From assembly GCA_937982665.1 (NCBI GenBank), contig CALJLD010000068.1:1-45255 (forward strand): DNA of 45,255 nt, in the 5' to 3' direction. Below the pieces are notes generated by a model. The model worked only from the letters and a program-made list of their open reading frames with translations, had not been told where the DNA came from and did no database searches. Below, in pieces: positions 38,255 to 45,255 of the stretch (the stretch's first letter is position 1; each line of letters begins with the position of its first letter). The translations under genes and the position numbers were made by a program. The DNA comes from an uncultured Planctomycetales bacterium (lineage in GTDB: Bacteria; Planctomycetota; Planctomycetia; Pirellulales; S012-138).

Positions 38255-39450
38255 GACTTAGCCTCCGCTGCAATGTCATAAAGCGCTGCCAGCGCCGCTT
38301 CCGCAGAATGCCGCACCTGCAGGTCGTGCTCGCGCGATTCTTCACGAAGGCGAGAGAACACACGAGCCGTGACGCCGCTCCCGGCGATTTCCTTCAGTTC
38401 AAATTCTTCCGCCACGAGTTGGACGTCCTCGTCAACTAACTCTCCGTACGCGTAGCGGGCTTCCATGATTTCGCGCAGCTCTTGCAACCGCGAATGCGCC
38501 TTTGCGGACAAGCTGCCGGAAACCTCCAAACGTAACACGCGTTGTTCCCGGTGCGGGTCCGTGGCGATTTCATCAATCAGCCGGGAGAGGTCCTCTTCGT
38601 TCTGCAGCTCGCGCGCGTGCTGCTCCCAACGCAACCGTCCGACTTCGACGGCTTGAATTTGAGGCGGCGCGCCGGGGCCATCGATAGTGACGTGCAGGAT
38701 TTCGCCGCGACCATCATCGCGAAACTCTTGCCGGTTGGGATTGTCCGCATACGGAGTCCAACCGGTGCGAATCTCTTCGCTGGCTTGATACCGCATTGGC
38801 TCATGCACACCGGGATACGCAACTCGCGTGATGCCGGTGGAGTCCGGAAAGATCTGCCGTGAATGCCAATGCCCTAGCGCGAGATAATCCAACTGGCGAG
38901 TTTGGGCGACATTCTCCGCAATGAGATGATCATTCTCCGGCAAGCCTGGCCGGCAATTGTAGCTGCCGTGTGCCATACCGATGCGGATGCAACCGGCGTC
39001 AACGTCCGATGGAGTGATCCAAGCCGTAGGGTCTTCCAATGATGTCTTGCAAAACACGGAGCACGGGTAGAGGACGACATCGCGTTGCACTTCGACAGGT
39101 TTGCGCTCTCGCAAGAAACGAACTTTTCCGGAATCGGCATTCACCCACGGGTCGCGATCCCAGATTCCGCCGGGAACAAGCGGATCATGATTGCCGGAGA
39201 TCACATAGACGGGCACTTCTGACGAAGCAAGGATCTCAAACGCCCTGCGAGCCAGGCGGTTGTCCACGGAATGGTCATCAAAGAGATCGCCAGCGATAAG
39301 GACGAAATCCACATGCCGGCTGCGAGCTTCTTCCAAGATCCGCTCAATCGCCTGAAAGCGGGCATCCTGGAGTTTCTTAACAACGTGATCCGGAAACCGC
39401 GTCAAGCGCAGCCCCAGATGCAAATCGGCCGTGTGCAGAAAGGAGACCAT
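38251..39450 (-). CDS. SbcD/Mre11/YhaO-like metallophosphoesterase nuclease
   Basis: A 399-residue DNA repair exonuclease of the Mre11/SbcD/YhaO group. Metal-binding motifs are FLHTADLHLG (residue 4), IAGDLFDDH (residue 52), ISGNHDPL (residue 83), GMAHGSYNC (near residue 168) and ALGHWHSRQIFP (near residue 196), so all parts of the two-metal site are visible. The C-terminal part (LSRLIDEIATDPHREQRVLR) would form the capping domain. AAGGA six bases before ATG 39450 supports the start. It is joined to the ATPase gene by a 4-base overlap, so both should form one complex acting on DNA ends or hairpins in the cytoplasm. Confidence 0.92.
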   Translation of the reverse strand: MVSFLHTADLHLGLRLTRFPDHVVKKLQDARFQAIERILEEARSRHVDFVLIAGDLFDDHSVDNRLARRAFEILASSEVPVYVISGNHDPLVPGGIWDRDPWVNADSGKVRFLRERKPVEVQRDVVLYPCSVFCKTSLEDPTAWITPSDVDAGCIRIGMAHGSYNCRPGLPENDHLIAENVAQTRQLDYLALGHWHSRQIFPDSTGITRVAYPGVHEPMRYQASEEIRTGWTPYADNPNRQEFRDDGRGEILHVTIDGPGAPPQIQAVEVGRLRWEQHARELQNEEDLSRLIDEIATDPHREQRVLRLEVSGSLSAKAHSRLQELREIMEARYAYGELVDEDVQLVAEEFELKEIAGSGVTARVFSRLREESREHDLQVRHSAEAALAALYDIAAEAKS

Positions 39451-39529
39451 GAGCGATCCTTCGCGGAGATTCCGTGCCGATCACTCGCGACGGGGTGCGC
39501 AAAGCCATAAGTGGCATTCGCGGTCCGTT

Positions 39530-39558
39530 TTGACGAGTGATGTACTTATGTGTAGTAT
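39530..39558 (+). promoter_or_regulatory. Sigma-70-like promoter pointing into the transpeptidase gene 3' end
   Basis: TTGACG (39530-39535), 17 bases, TAGTAT (39553-39558). The only frames downstream on this strand are antisense to the gamma-glutamyltranspeptidase-like gene, so it could make an antisense RNA. The same region read on the minus strand has TATACT, a possible -10 for the nuclease gene. Confidence 0.3.
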
Positions 39559-39675
39559 AGCGGCGAGCCCAAAAGAGGGAAGCCGCCCGGCATTTCTGCT
39601 TGACTTTGCGCGCTCCGTTGCGGGTAGGAGATGGATTGTTAAGTAGTTATGAGGAAAGTACTTGCGCTAGTTTGG

Positions 39676-41535
39676 CTAGTAGGCGGCCGCATTCCGGCCG
39701 CGGTCACCGCCGGCATGTTTCTGGCCGGAATCGTGGTCAATTGCCAGGACGACAGGCGAGCTCGCCGGGCGACCGGATTCGACCTTATGCCCTCTTCCGG
39801 ACAAGTCATCAAAGATCGATTGATCGACTTCGCGGGACAGCGTCAAACTGCCCAATTGCGCCTGGAGGTGGCCAAACCAGTTGATGTGGTGGTCCGTGCC
39901 GAATCGCGGAGCTTTGACGGCGGAGAAGGGATCCATGCCAAAGACAAGTCGATTGAGCAAAATCTGCAACGAAGTCTGATCCTGCTGATCCCCGCCTGCA
40001 ACGCTGATGGCAAAGACCGGTTGATCATTCTTGAAGATCAGCGTGGGCGTCAGCGTGATCCGCGGTCGCTTGCCGGGATACAGCTCGCTGGGATGATTGT
40101 CCCAGGCAGTTAAGCCAATCATCCGGCTCCCAAGCTGAACGCCGGTCTCGCCAGCTTCCACGCCGCCCCAACCGCTGGGAGTAGCGGCAATCACGTTGCC
40201 GAACTTGTCCGCCACCAGGCAACTTGTCGTATCGTTGCTGAATCCGCTAACGCGATCATGGTCACGCGGCGGGATGCCAAGTTCGGCCTTCATGTTGTAG
40301 GGATCGCCAGGGCGTTGTTCCAACGATGCCGATTGCATGTCAATCAGCGGGCGACGCAGCGCAATGTACTCCGGCGAGAGCAATGTTTCGATCGGCGTAT
40401 CGACAAAGTCCGGATCGCCAAAGTATGCATCGCGGTCGGCCATGCACAGCTTCATGGTTTCCGTGACGGTGTGGATATAGTCCGCAGAGTTGTGGCCCAT
40501 GGAATCCAGGTTGAAGCTGTCCAACATGTGCAGGGATTGCAGCAAGTACGGACCTTGCGTCCAGACGTCACATTTGTAGACCGTGTGATCGCGGAAGTTG
40601 ACCGCCATGGGTTCTTCAACGCGCGTGAAATGCTTGGCCATGTCGGCGTATCGCAACAGGCCGTCATTCTCGCGAGACCACGCATCAATCTCGCGAGCGA
40701 TTGGACCGCGATAGAAGTAATCGCGAACCAAACGTAATCCGCGCAGGCGATCTCCTCCGGAGCGCGATTCGGCGTCGCACAATCGCTGCATCATCTTCAG
40801 GAAGCGCGCCGCGTGCTCGCGTTGCTGTGCCGAGCGTTGGCCACCGCGGCGTCCTTGGCCTCGACGTCCGCGCTGTCCTTGCCCGCGTTGACCCTGACGA
40901 TTGCCACCTTGGCGATTTCCGCGCGCTTGTTGATCATCATTCGCCGCAATGGCGTCGGCTTGTGGAGCTGGCGGGGCGGCCATCTCTTCCAGGATTGCCA
41001 TCATGGGCTGAGCGCATTCCGAAAACGACTTAACGCCGTATCGTTCCAACGCCACGATGTACGCATCCAAAGCGCCAGGCACCACTGCGTTGGCGATATC
41101 GCCACGGCCTTGGATGACGCCTTCACGGTTTTCTTTAAACCACTCAGGTGTCGCCAACAGCGGCGCGGCTCCTAGACCGGCGATCACTTCCACGACGTTG
41201 CGGTCTTTGTCGTAGACGATGATTGGCACTTCGCCGCCGAAGCAGTACAGCCGTTCCTCGACGACATTGGCGACCAACATTGCAGTGACGGCCGCATCCG
41301 CAGCGGTTCCGCCGGCCTGCAACATGGCCAGCCCGGCGTCGGCCGCTTGTCGAGAACCTGTCGCCACGGCCCCGTTTTGTCCCGACGCGGTTGTGGGATC
41401 GTCATCTTGTTGGGCGGGCGCTTCGGACGGCTGTTGTGCAAGACAAACCGAGGGCGAGGTGAGCGCGATCAACGCGAAAACCAGGCTGGCCGCAAACGCA
41501 CGGCAAATCAGACCCAACATGGGATAACGGCGCAT
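39676..41535 (-). CDS. Gamma-glutamyltranspeptidase-like N-terminal nucleophile hydrolase
   Basis: A 619-residue protein from ATG 41535, chosen for GGAG seven bases upstream. The signal peptide (LICRAFAASLVFALIALTS) implies export. NGAVATGSRQAADAGLAMLQ and GGTAADAAVTAMLVANVVEE are the usual GGT start, FGGEVPIIVYD follows. The self-cleavage site is FSNDTTSCLVADKFGN, whose first Thr (about residue 436) would be the new N-terminus; most GGTs have TTH there, here TTS. A Gln/Gly/Arg low-complexity insert (residues about 200-240; GNRQGGNRQGQRGQGQRGRR) is unusual. It may act on glutathione or another gamma-glutamyl or N-acyl amide. Confidence 0.88.
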   Translation of the reverse strand: MRRYPMLGLICRAFAASLVFALIALTSPSVCLAQQPSEAPAQQDDDPTTASGQNGAVATGSRQAADAGLAMLQAGGTAADAAVTAMLVANVVEERLYCFGGEVPIIVYDKDRNVVEVIAGLGAAPLLATPEWFKENREGVIQGRGDIANAVVPGALDAYIVALERYGVKSFSECAQPMMAILEEMAAPPAPQADAIAANDDQQARGNRQGGNRQGQRGQGQRGRRGQGRRGGQRSAQQREHAARFLKMMQRLCDAESRSGGDRLRGLRLVRDYFYRGPIAREIDAWSRENDGLLRYADMAKHFTRVEEPMAVNFRDHTVYKCDVWTQGPYLLQSLHMLDSFNLDSMGHNSADYIHTVTETMKLCMADRDAYFGDPDFVDTPIETLLSPEYIALRRPLIDMQSASLEQRPGDPYNMKAELGIPPRDHDRVSGFSNDTTSCLVADKFGNVIAATPSGWGGVEAGETGVQLGSRMIGLTAWDNHPSELYPGKRPRITLTPTLIFKNDQPVFAISVAGGDQQDQTSLQILLNRLVFGMDPFSAVKAPRFGTDHHINWFGHLQAQLGSLTLSREVDQSIFDDLSGRGHKVESGRPASSPVVLAIDHDSGQKHAGGDRGRNAAAY

Positions 41536-41755
41536 TCTTTCTCTCCAAGACAGGGAATGATCCCGGTAATAACTGGTCCGGATCAATTGGTCCGGGCATC
41601 AACCGGCCAACCTTGCGCCGCATGGCGGGATGCGAGCGCCCCTATGGTACGCAGGCCATGTCGCCACTGGCAAGTTTTTGACGGCTGAGACGGCGATTCT
41701 TGTGCGCAACTGCAACGGCGTAACGAGTTTGGCGCTCGTTTTCGCGGTTGCATCG

Positions 41756-41881
41756 TTGTCGCTTGAAACCATTCCGAAAGCGTTTGAAACGTTTTTCTGT
41801 GCGAGCGGAACCTTTTCGGCCGCGTCGGAAATCTTTCCACACACGCTGCAAATCTTTCCATACGAGCTTTGAAGCTTTCGA
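41756..41881 (-). repeat. 21-bp tandem repeat array, six degenerate units (second copy)
   Basis: Six 21-bp units start at 41756, 41777, 41798, 41819, 41840 and 41861, with cores such as GAAACGTTTTTC, GGAACCTTTTCG and GAAATCTTTCCA, in the same strand orientation as the array at 4316-4462. On the minus strand one frame reads CGKISDA, AEKVPLA, QKNVSNA and another FPTRPKR, FRSHRKT, FQTLSEW, both matching the peptides of the first array. The frame with FPTRPKR starts at ATG 41942, which has AAAGGGG upstream. Similar flanks (AACTGCAACGGCG at about 41708) suggest that both arrays belong to one dispersed element of about 250-300 bases. Confidence 0.82.
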
Positions 41882-42030
41882 GCGAAAATGATCGCGGCTG
41901 AAGCGAGCCTGTTTGTCTGGATGACTTGTGTTGCTCAATCATCGTTACCCCTTTATTGTCCGTGAAATACTCAGAGTCGTGTTTCTTGTTGCCCGGGAAA
42001 GTTCGTTGCGGAGCTATGGGAACCGATGCG

Positions 42031-42064
42031 CCGCCTGCGCGTTGCCGTCAGCAGGCGGTTTTGG
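42031..42064 (+). terminator. Hairpin followed by short T-run
   Basis: CCGCCTGC (42031-42038) pairs perfectly with GCAGGCGG (42051-42058), followed by TTTT. The 12-base loop and short U-tract make it a modest terminator candidate; no gene on the plus strand clearly ends before it. Confidence 0.4.
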
Positions 42065-42395
42065 CCAAACTGATGACGCAGGATCGCTCGGTTCGCGTAC
42101 ATTATCGCAGCCAGGTTGACATATCGTGCGACATGTTTGGCTTTTTTTTGAAGAAATCAGAATTCTCTTCCGCGCGAAAAGGTTATTGCCCGAAACAAAT
42201 TGCAACAGTGGTTGCTGGGCCTGCAAAGCAGCTTCTTGCGCATGCGAACACGTTTTCAATCGGTGGTGTGGCGTGTTGCTGGGCGTTGTCTTGTTGCTGC
42301 GTTTGTCTTGTTGGATGTTGCCGCAACGTCAGACTTAGGTGAGAGCCAGACACAAACAAACTCGTAGCCCACAGATCAGACCCTAAGATCAAATA

Positions 42396-42794
42396 ATGGA
42401 TCCTTCGCTGCAACTCTACAAGCGTACGATTGATGGACTCGCCCAACTCCATAAAGGCGTTCACCGCCGGTGGATTCGGGAAGGCTGGCCGGATTCGCCA
42501 AAGAACAAAGGCATCAACGATTTGTTGAGTCGACTGGACGCGCGCGAGAAGGAACTTTTGGCCGACTTGCTGGAACACGCGCACGACGGTGGCATTCACT
42601 GCGCGCTTGGTTATTTGAATGATCAGATGGCGATTGACGGTATGCGGATTGTGCAAGATGGTGTCGAAATGGCCCATCAACCGTTTGGAGCTGAACTCTA
42701 CTACGATTGGAAGTCTCGCCGGTTGGGCAACGCATGGCCAGATGAGGATGAGCCCGATGAGGAATTGGAGGGTGGCGCAGGTACATCGGCATAA
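42396..42794 (+). CDS. Unknown small acidic protein
   Basis: A 132-residue protein (MDPSLQLYKRTIDGLAQLHK). The sequence looks truly coding: RLDAREKELLADLLEHAHDGG, ALGYLNDQMAIDGMRIVQDG and FGAELYYDWKSRRLGNAWPD are well-formed helix and strand patterns. It resembles small bacterial proteins of the DUF6547 sort, but this naming is from memory and not verified. The C-terminus is Asp/Glu-rich. It ends about 190 bases before the acyltransferase gene, in the same direction. No function can be given. Confidence 0.7.
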   Translation: MDPSLQLYKRTIDGLAQLHKGVHRRWIREGWPDSPKNKGINDLLSRLDAREKELLADLLEHAHDGGIHCALGYLNDQMAIDGMRIVQDGVEMAHQPFGAELYYDWKSRRLGNAWPDEDEPDEELEGGAGTSA

Positions 42795-42982
42795 CGTTTC
42801 CTATTTGTTGTTTGGCCGAACGTGGGGAATCGTGCGTTACAACCCTCCGAATGCAAAACAACGCGAAACCGCGTCGGCAGACATCGTTTTGTGCGGCATA
42901 ATTGGAGCACGAGCCTTGCCACGGTCGAAACTGGTCACAGCGAGTGTTGTTCCCTGCTACGTGGTTGCCACGATGTTTACCG

Positions 42983-44131
42983 ATGGAACCTGACCTTAAG
43001 AATCGAATCAAAGAAACGGCGTTCGCCTTTCGCGGCTACAACATCACCAACACCGGTCGCAGTGCCGAGTTGTTGGCAGCCGACCCGTATCGCGGAACGC
43101 TGGAGCGTTTTCTTGGTGAGGCGGGCGGTATTTGCCAGGACGTGCTGAAGCGCGATTGCGATTTGATTTCGCAAGTCGGCGGCGAGCGCGAGACAACGCT
43201 GGAGACATTTGCGGAAGACATTGCAATCATCCTTGCCGTCGAGATCGCACAGATCACGATCTTGCGCGAGCAGTTTGGTGTGGACTATGCAAAGTCACCG
43301 CTGACGTTTGGTTACAGCTTGGGCGAGATTGCGGCGCTTTGCTGTTCCGGCGTCTATACGCTGGCCGACGTGCTGCCGTCGCTGTTGGAGCTTGCGCCTG
43401 GCTGCGCGGAGTTGGGCCGTGACGTGACGATGGGGATTGTGTTTTCTCGCGGCCACGAATTGGAGTTCGCCAAAGTCTCGCAGCTTTGCCAGGAGATCAA
43501 CTGGGAAGCACGGGGCGTGATTGGCGTTTCGGCCGTGCTCTCTCCCAATACTGTGCTGATCTTAGGCCAGGGCGATACCGTCGATCGATTTGATGCGCGG
43601 ATGCGAGAGGCGTTTCCCAAGACAGTTCATCTGCGGAAAAATGATTCGCGCTGGCCGCCGCTGCATACGCCCATCTTGTGGCAAATCCATTTGCCGGCCC
43701 AGGCACAACATCGCATGCTCAGCATTCGCGGCGGCATGACGGAGCCGAAGCCGACGATCTTCTCGCTGGCGACGGGAGGAGCAAACTATACCAGCACCAA
43801 CAGCCGCGAAATCATTGCCCAATGGTTGGACCATCCGCAACAACTTTGGGAGGCGGTCTATGCCACGTTGGCCGCAGGGCATGAAGTGATTGTGCATGTT
43901 GGCCCGCAGCCAAACTTGGTTCCGGCCACGTTTCGCCGGCTGAGTGACAACGTGGAAGCGCAACTAAAAGGGCGATCTTGGAACAGTTTAAGCCTGCGCG
44001 CGGTTTCCAGTATTTGGCGTCCGTGGCTTTCTCGTTGGATCTCGAAGAAGAGCGCATTGCTGCGCGCGCCGTATGTGATTCACGTGAACCTGGAAGATTG
44101 GCTGCTGGAGAATCAACCAAAAGCCGGTTGA
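42983..44131 (+). CDS. FabD-like acyltransferase (ACP S-malonyltransferase family)
   Basis: A 382-residue acyltransferase-domain protein from ATG 42983 (MEPDLKNRIKETAFAFRGYN); the frame is open to 42902. The catalytic nucleophile elbow is TFGYSLGEIAALCC (GxSxG) and the partner histidine lies in WPPLHTPILW. The typical end HVGPQPNLVPATF is present. Length is above FabD (about 310), with a longer N-terminus. It would move acyl groups, probably malonyl, from CoA to an acyl carrier protein, in fatty acid or polyketide synthesis. No ACP, KS or other synthesis gene is adjacent, so the pathway is open. Confidence 0.85.
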   Translation: MEPDLKNRIKETAFAFRGYNITNTGRSAELLAADPYRGTLERFLGEAGGICQDVLKRDCDLISQVGGERETTLETFAEDIAIILAVEIAQITILREQFGVDYAKSPLTFGYSLGEIAALCCSGVYTLADVLPSLLELAPGCAELGRDVTMGIVFSRGHELEFAKVSQLCQEINWEARGVIGVSAVLSPNTVLILGQGDTVDRFDARMREAFPKTVHLRKNDSRWPPLHTPILWQIHLPAQAQHRMLSIRGGMTEPKPTIFSLATGGANYTSTNSREIIAQWLDHPQQLWEAVYATLAAGHEVIVHVGPQPNLVPATFRRLSDNVEAQLKGRSWNSLSLRAVSSIWRPWLSRWISKKSALLRAPYVIHVNLEDWLLENQPKAG

Positions 44132-44269
44132 TGCTACACCTGGTAGCCCAGCGCGAAACAGGGGTCGCGTGATCGCGGCGTTAATATTTGCGTGAGGCAA
44201 TCGCCCTGCCGCCGCTGAGCGAAGCGGAACATGGCCGCGGCACTTGTTTGGGTGGAGTTCTCAAATAGC

Positions 44270-45134
44270 TCAACGGGGGGAATTGTCTTGACCGTCAGCC
44301 GTTTCCTGTTGCAGGACGTTTTTTGCAACGTCGCCGACATTGCTCAGGATGCTCTGTTCCGCGATTGCGCGAATGTCGTCGCCGAAATTCGAAATGATAT
44401 ATTCGCGCTCCTGGGGAAACTTCTTCAGTAGTTCAGCCAATGCAATGATCGATTTGTTGCGGTCGCCGTGACCTGGACGCCGGAGCTGCCAACCCATGGC
44501 GTCAATCACGGAGCGGCGAGCGCGTTGGTCTTCTAATTGCGAAGTGTAGTGCACGAGAAACCGCGAGATGTTGTTTCGCACGCCGCTGTTGGGGTCATCA
44601 AGAAGCTTGTGAACGGCAACAATCGACTCTGTGACGTTGCCGGCCCAATTCAGCAATGTTGCAGCCGTGGCTCGCTTGCTCGCGTCGGCGTCTTCGGTCA
44701 AGACGCGAATGAGCGTTTCGCGATGGGGTGGCGTCAATTCCGCAAGCTGCTCAACAAACTCCATCGCCGGCTCATCCGCATAAGTGAGATAGCCTTCCTC
44801 GCCAAACTCCGCAGGTGGCGTCAATCCTTGTCTCCTCTCCTTTTTCGATGACGTCCACGACCAGAAAGACACGGCCATCGACATACCGAACGCGCGTGAT
44901 GATCACGCGATGAAAGTCAAAGCGTTCTTGCAGTTTGGCGGCCCATTCCTGCCATTGAGAGCGCGTGTCGGTCCAGGGCGAGCCGATCTCAAGAGGAATC
45001 GCACTCTCAATTGTGGCACGTTCAACAGAGTGGGCACCGATAATTTCCATGCCCGCCCACTTCGGTTCTTCCGGCGTTTGGATCAACCCAAGCGCGACAA
45101 CAACGGAGAAGAGGCAATTCATGGTCTCACTCAT
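44270..45134 (-). pseudogene. POTRA-like plus HEAT-like protein gene with a frameshift
   Basis: Two overlapping minus-strand frames make one product. The first (45134 to about 44840; alternative start ATG 45122) has a signal peptide (MNCLFSVVVALGLIQT) and a POTRA-like domain (GMEIIGAHSVERATIESAIP, RVFLVVDVIEKGEE). The second (about 44840 to 44270) goes on with RQGLTPPAEFGEEGYLTYA and an all-helical part with HEAT-like repeats (ATAATLLNWAGNVTESIVAV; VRNNISRFLVHY). Removing one A from the AAAAA run (plus-strand T-run 44841-44845) joins them. Either a real mutation or a sequencing error. The full protein would have about 287 residues and lie outside the cytoplasm. Confidence 0.72.
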
Positions 45135-45255
45135 TCCTTCCAGTTCGATGCAGTGGAGATCACCCAGCCACCCTTTATTGTCTGCACGTGCCGCCGGGTT
45201 ACCGTTTTCCTACTACAGACGGCGCGCTTCACCACAACGCTCATGTACAGGGGTT

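Larger units (their letters stand above)
41587..42395. other. 800-base gene-free stretch with repeat element
   Basis: No convincing gene was found between the transpeptidase-like gene and the unknown gene at 42396. It holds the second 21-bp array (41756-41881), a minus-strand AAAGGGG followed by ATG 41942, and a hairpin (42031-42058). The part from 42060 to 42395 shows nothing clear except AT-rich and TTG-rich runs. Confidence 0.55.

Noticed and set aside
39649..40113. 154-codon plus-strand frame with a signal-peptide-like start after a promoter
   Set aside because: Nearly all of it is antisense to the transpeptidase-like gene; only a noncoding RNA is kept as a possibility.

Overview
The window looks like a chromosomal segment from a planctomycete, probably of the Pirellula/Blastopirellula/Lacipirellula type. 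This is inferred from gene content: three DUF1559 modules, an over-long SecA with a C-terminal zinc motif, a DUF502 membrane protein, an ECF sigma factor followed by a giant multidomain anti-sigma protein, a squalene-oxidase-repeat protein, a PEP-CTERM-like exported protein, and many isolated genes separated by low-coding spacers. No rRNA, tRNA, CRISPR array, transposase or phage gene was seen.

Layout. 0-6 kb: the end of a prenyltransferase/squalene-oxidase-repeat protein, cysteine desulfurase plus a NUDIX-like protein, two paralogous small membrane proteins, a 21-bp repeat element, and queA with a clear terminator. 6-12 kb: a small exported protein, secA, a rhodanese and a CPBP protease. 12-18 kb: a structured repeat region, a lone fliG, uppP, a frameshifted unknown gene, cysS and ispF. 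18-23 kb: a cluster of DUF1559-module proteins, one of them split into two overlapping reading frames. 23-26 kb: a comF - DUF502 - membrane phosphatase run. 26-32 kb: an acidic-insert S9 peptidase, a PEP-CTERM-like protein with a hairpin over its ribosome binding site, a sphingolipid-desaturase-like enzyme and a small unknown protein. 31.7-35 kb: ECF sigma factor translationally coupled to an anti-sigma/FecR/TPR/caspase-like fusion. 35-39.5 kb: an SbcD/SbcC-like nuclease-ATPase pair. 39.5-45 kb: a gamma-glutamyltranspeptidase-like protein, the second copy of the 21-bp repeat element, an unknown protein, a FabD-like acyltransferase and a frameshifted POTRA-like/HEAT-like gene.

How genes work together. 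Clear pairs are sigma/anti-sigma and SbcD/SbcC-like, each joined by a 4-base ATGA overlap. ispF-cysS, NUDIX-cysteine desulfurase and comF-DUF502-phosphatase run in the same direction and may be co-transcribed. The strongest candidates for something undescribed are the sigma/anti-sigma pair with a caspase-like output domain whose expected histidine is asparagine, the two dispersed 21-bp heptad-encoding elements with matching SD-ATG leaders, and the hairpin that hides the Shine-Dalgarno site of the PEP-CTERM-like gene. Two probable single-base frameshifts next to short homopolymers (about 15501 and about 44841) mean sequencing or assembly errors must be kept in mind.
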